A program made the translations under genes and the position numbers. A DNA stretch of 64,000 nt from Pisolithus tinctorius (taxonomy: Eukaryota; Basidiomycota; Agaricomycetes; Boletales; Pisolithaceae). Location of the stretch: positions 310,001 through 374,000 of the forward strand of contig JANFAH010000018.1 in NCBI GenBank assembly GCA_024663395.1, written 5' to 3'. Below, piece by piece: positions 59,979 through 64,000 of the stretch. Numbering within the stretch: position 1 is the first letter of the stretch; the number at the start of each line of letters is the position of its first letter. The notes below the pieces were generated by a model. The model saw only the letters and a list, made by a program, of their open reading frames with translations, did no database searches and had not been told where the DNA came from.

Positions 59979-61221
59979 ATGCTCAGTCCTGTCCCCTCAC
60001 CCTCACCCGTGCCAGAACCCCAAGCCTCCAGACCTGGCGCCTCACCAGCCTTTGAATCAACCATTCCAATCATTGATATACGATCCACCGCTCGCTCCGT
60101 CACAGTCGCAGCTCTGGAAGAGGGCATTCGCAATGGTGTGCTTGCTGGTTTGTCTAGGCCATATAATGAGAAAGAGCTCCCAAACTTGTTGCTGTACAAC
60201 GAAGAGGGCCTGCGTCTGTTCGAACAGATAACCTACCAGCCAGACTACTACCTCACCGGGTTAGAAATCGATATCTTATCTCGCCACGCACATCAAATCG
60301 CCGATTCCGTCCCGGACGGTGCAATCCTCCTCGAACTTGGCGCTGGGTTAGTCCGTCGACGATTTGATAGACTTTTTCTTACCACTCACGTCCCATAGCG
60401 CCCTCCGCAAAACAGCCCTAATTCTAGATGCCTTGGAGGCTCAAGGTAAAGCTGTGACGTACTTCGCGCTTGACTTGGACAAGCCAGAGCTGCTCCGAAC
60501 TCTTGCGGAATTGAAAGGTCGTTACACCCATGTCAGCCTTGCCGGCTTGTGGGGTACCTACGATGACGGTTGTACTTGGCTAAAGCAAATCAAAGAGCGT
60601 CCAAGGATTATCCTATGGCTAGGCTCTTCTGTCGGCAATATGACACGGAGTATTCTTTCCATACCCTTTCCGTATGCACTCTTCAACTGAAGCAAATTTG
60701 CAGAGGAAGCTGGCCAGTTCATTCGCACCTTTGGGGATGTTCTGGCCCCTAGGGATCGCTTTATTATCGCCATTGATAGTAGATACCACAAGCTCGACGA
60801 CATCCGTGCTGCGTATAACGACAGGGCAGGCGTCACTCGCCGCTTCGCTCTCAACGCACTGGGTAACATTAACGACTTGTTCAATGCTAACGTCGTAGAT
60901 GTCTCGTGCTTTGATTACAACCCCTATTACAACGAGGTATATCCTGCAGGTTAAGCTGAGGCACTGTGCTAACCGTGTGCCTCACAGATACAGGGCCGGA
61001 ACGAGGCCTATTTCCGCTGTCTGAAAGAGACGCAATTCAAGATCCCATCAGAAACACCTATTCTTGTCCACGAAGGGGAATACATCCATTTCGCGTTTTC
61101 CCACAAATATGACCGCGTCGAACGACAGATGTTGTGGACCGCTGCCGGGGCACATCCTGTTCAGGAGTGGGCGTCCCGAGACGGTGATTACGCGTTGACG
61201 ATGCTCTCATGGGCATCGTGA
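59979..61221 (+). CDS. SAM-dependent methyltransferase, EasF/EgtD-type (histidine-specific methyltransferase fold)
   Basis: Four exons: 59979-60346, 60399-60649, 60704-60936 and 60988-61221 (TGA 61219-61221), all GT-AG and frame-consistent, about 360 residues. Conserved features: IIDIRS near residue 29, LPNLLLYNEEGLRLFEQIT, YYLTGLEIDIL, the SAM-binding ELGAG at the first splice junction, YFALDLDK, LWLGSSVGNM, DSRYHKLDDI-type substrate region and a C-terminal half with EGEYIHFAFSHKY and TMLSW. This matches the stand-alone EasF-like family (as in 4-dimethylallyltryptophan N-methyltransferase) and the EgtD domain of ergothioneine enzymes; it lacks the sulfatase-modifying-factor domain fused in fungal Egt1. 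An N-methylation of an amino-acid-like substrate is likely; which one is open. Confidence 0.88.
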
Positions 61222-63440
61222 GATCCTGTACAGAAATTGCATAGTCGACTCATCACAATAAGAATGAAATGATGTACACTGTAGGCAAGCAACAGCCGAG
61301 ACCTGCTCTTGCGATTATGAAAATGTGGTTCATTTTGACTCATGTGTGATTTGGTGGTCTCCACTGGGCGGCTTTGGAAGTGGAGCGTAGAGTCGAAGGT
61401 TTGAGGAAATGTCACTCCGGCTTCACCCAAAACGTCTGGTCGAGACTAGTGATTTGGGGCGGTGTGAGAGCAGGGGAAGAGCGATGCTGAGGCCTCGAGG
61501 AATCAAACCGGCAAATTGTTAGGTCACCGACTCTACAGGGATGCGTCATTTTGGCTGCTTCCGGTGAAAACCAGACATAAGTTGGGTCCACGATGTTGAG
61601 TACTCACATAGCACTCGACAGCGAGATCCGAACCGGGTCAACGGCGTAAGATTCCCAAGTGTGTTTGGACTGTGTCATTCACATACAAAGAATCCCCCAG
61701 TGTCAATGTAGCCTAGACACCCACGGGAGCGTTCTCACTGTATGGTACAATTGTGGCGAACTAACCACAGCATTTTGGCTGTTCCACTTGACAAAACAGG
61801 CGTAGTGCACGATCGGCCGTTGTCACCTACTATGAAATGATGAGAATGGTTATTCTTGGTCGAGCGACAGGTATACATACATAAACATCAGTTGCATTCC
61901 CCGTATATCGCTTTCCGGTGGTATGAAAGTACTTACTACGACGAATCCAGAACGCGAGACACTGCGTTTCTGTCCAGAGATTTTCGGTTGGATTTTCGGT
62001 AGTGAGCGATGCAGTGCGCACTGGTGCGGCGATAATAGTGGTTACGTTGTGAAAACTTGCAATTGGCGTATCTCTACCTCGTCGGCACAGCAGTTGTCTG
62101 GTTTGTAAGTTACAACACGCACCATAGTGTTGCCTCTATGTCAACTCCGAGGAGGACATTTGAATCAAAAACCGGCGCTGTTTACATGATGAAACACAAC
62201 GATCGCTTCGAGGGAGTGGACGTTGAATTTGAAACGTTTACAGACCAGTGCACCAGAACTCGGGAAGTTGGGATCGGTACTGGTTTGTGTGATAGGCTAG
62301 GTTCCCGATCTCAGCTGATCCGGGGTTTCGTTTTTCACACTCTCAGAATGGTAGTGCCAAACTTGGGAAATAAATATTTGCAGCTCACTGTGCCTGCCAA
62401 TTTAGGGCAATACGTCGTGTGAAAATCGCTCTACAGCGTGGTTATCAGTTGTTCAAGCCGATGTCGAGGCGAGGTCTAAGCTGAAGCGGGCAACAACAAG
62501 GCTACAACCCAAAAACGAGTTAACAGCTAACTGTCTGGATGTAAGGAATCAGCACGACGTGGAGGGGCCTCTGTTTAGGCGGTGAAAGGAAACCAGACAA
62601 CGGCTTGCGTCATTGACATAATCGACGGCAGCCTCATAATAGGCGGTTTGGTCACCAGATTATAGCGTGCCTGTTCTCTATCATGTAAAAAAGCCTACAG
62701 TATAGGGACGTTTTTCTTTGCTACCTCGAAGAATACAGACCGTATTATTTGGCATCGTCACTACACTGGATCAGCGTGATTCGCTGGCAAAGCAAATCCC
62801 GAGGCCGAGGCCTGAGGGCTGTTTTACCCGAACTGAAGCAGTGGAGCACGGGATTTCCTAGCATCCGAACGCTCATTGACGACATCGAGAAACTCGTGAC
62901 AAAGGGGAAAATCAAAACTACCGTCTTGACGAAGGATCGAATAATTATGCTACGATCAGGATCAAATGCGCAGTTCCATGTTAACGGAAGCTGACTAGAT
63001 GATGAGAGGTTGAGAATTACGAGTCTCCAACTGACTCACACACAGACTGATGTTCCCAGCTTTAAATCCACTTTCGCTCCATTGGCGTCGGTGGACGCCA
63101 GCTTGGCGTATTACGGCCACCCCAAAGAGTATGGGAACCACAAGGCTTTGAGTCTCCATCCCGCTAAGCACGGCCGGTCAACGTTTACATAGCCATCCGG
63201 TATTAGTCCGGTGAATATGCCTCATCGCGATAAAACGATTTGGCGGCACTGAAGGCACTTGAGCAGTTTTGAGCGTGTTGTTTCAGTCAAAAACGAGATT
63301 TGGGTTCACGTTCATCATTGATCGCTAATTAGATGTAAACCGAAGATACCCGATCAAAACAACCCAACTCTACGAAATAAAAGGCTCCACGTCGGGTACA
63401 CTTACCACCCACCGCCACCACTACTGACAAGTACATCATT
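61222..63440. other. 2.2-kb stretch without a recognised gene
   Basis: Open frames at 62057-62422 (+) and 62749-62994 (+) have no domain I recognise and no supporting splice pattern. A single TTTGGTCACCAGA, related to the dispersed repeats in the giant-gene cluster, lies at 62647-62659. The last 150 bp are presumably the promoter of tryptophan synthase; no defined TATA box. Confidence 0.45.
62647..62659. repeat. Solo copy of the GGTCACCAG repeat end
   Basis: TTTGGTCACCAGA matches the right end of the 34911-34977 element (CTGGTCACCAAA read reversed). Short enough to be chance; listed because of the other copies. Confidence 0.3.
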
Positions 63441-64000
63441 ATGGACGCTATCAAAGCAGTGTTTGACGCGAAGAAAGCAGAGGTTCGCGATATCTGAATC
63501 GCTAGGTGTCACTCATCGACTCGACGTGCGATAGGGAAGCCATGCTCTAGTCACTTTTGTCACCGCAGGTTATCCCGACAAGGATGACACCGTTCCCATC
63601 CTATTGGCGATGCAGGCTGGAGGCGCTGATATAATTGAAGTTGGTGTTCCATTCTCAGATCCTATCGCAGACGGTCCTGCTATTCAAGAAACTAACCTCG
63701 TGAGTCCGTTCATTCCAAATTTTGATCATGCTCTAAGTGGAATACATCAGGTCGCTCTTCAAAATGGAGTTGACTATGCATTGATCCTCAGACAAATCAA
63801 AGAGGCTCGAAGCAAAGGCCTTACCGCCCCAGTGCTTCTAATGGGTGAGTCTAATATGCGACCTCGCGAGCCCGTTCGTGCTCATTTGTTCGTGCAGGTT
63901 ATTACAATCCTATTCTTGCATACGGGGAAGACAAAGCCGTACAGGACGCTCGCGATGCTGGCGCAAACGGATATATCATGGTAGACCTCCCACCCGAAGA
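63441..64000 (+). CDS. Tryptophan synthase, alpha-domain N-terminus (partial, runs off window)
   Basis: ATG at 63441 ([14 protein letters not shown]). Exons 63441-63482, 63535-63699, 63751-63844 and 63898 to beyond 64000, all GT-AG and in frame. The protein reads [20 protein letters not shown], then [21 protein letters not shown], which holds the catalytic Glu and Asp of the TrpA alpha subunit, then [15 protein letters not shown] and [19 protein letters not shown]. The alpha subunit cleaves indole-3-glycerol phosphate to indole. In fungi alpha and beta are normally fused in one polypeptide, so the beta domain is expected past the window end. This conserved housekeeping gene marks a border of the accessory region. 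Confidence 0.95.

Noticed and set aside
55636..61221. Calling the three-gene group an ergot alkaloid cluster
   Set aside because: No dimethylallyltryptophan synthase, catalase-like or P450 gene is present; both enzyme families are widespread.
61830..63192. Open frames of 60-121 codons as possible genes
   Set aside because: No domain, no plausible introns and no paralogue in the window.

Overview
The window looks like nuclear DNA of a filamentous fungus, most likely an Agaricomycete. Evidence: genes are split by many 45-70 bp GT-AG introns; there is a tryptophan synthase gene starting with the alpha domain, as in the fused fungal enzyme; and there is a chromodomain-bearing Ty3/Gypsy retrotransposon plus a Tc1-like transposon relic. 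No bacterial operon structure or Shine-Dalgarno spacing is seen.

Layout. 0.2-2.3 kb (-): a six-cysteine (Zn2Cys6-like) protein. 2.5-3.7 kb (-): a dead Tc1/mariner transposase. 4.7-50.6 kb: four paralogous giant genes, called A (+, 4704-13653), B (+, 14539-23555), C (-, 25684-34564) and D (+, 41626-50560). Each encodes, in order: an acidic Ser-rich N-terminus, a conserved N-terminal domain, helical segments, a beta-propeller-like region, a GB1/RHD3/VLIG-like GTPase domain (GEQSVGKS, DFEG), a Cys/His-rich NFX1-like zinc region and a C-terminal von Willebrand A domain with a full MIDAS. A and C are one subtype, B and D another. A and B read as intact, C has a likely one-base frameshift and D has many small frameshifts. 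24.0-25.1 kb: a broken VIT-vWA gene behind B. 51.2-54.3 kb: an apparently complete VIT-vWA gene behind D. The order A-B-vit' / C-D-VIT indicates a segmental duplication of about 20 kb in which the A-type copy (C) was later inverted. 35.0-40.7 kb: a full-length chromovirus (5646 bp, 315-bp LTRs with one mismatch seen, 5-bp target duplication) between the upstream regions of C and D.

54.3-64 kb is ordinary accessory genome: a PhyH-family 2-oxoglutarate dioxygenase (-), an MCT-like MFS transporter (-), a divergent EasF/EgtD-type SAM methyltransferase (+), a 2.2-kb stretch with no recognised gene, and the start of tryptophan synthase (+).

The most interesting content is the A-D plus VIT-vWA cluster. 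Large GB1-like GTPases that duplicate locally, decay and diverge recall animal VLIG/GBP defence GTPases. An immune, allorecognition or membrane-remodelling role is an inference and is not shown by the sequence.
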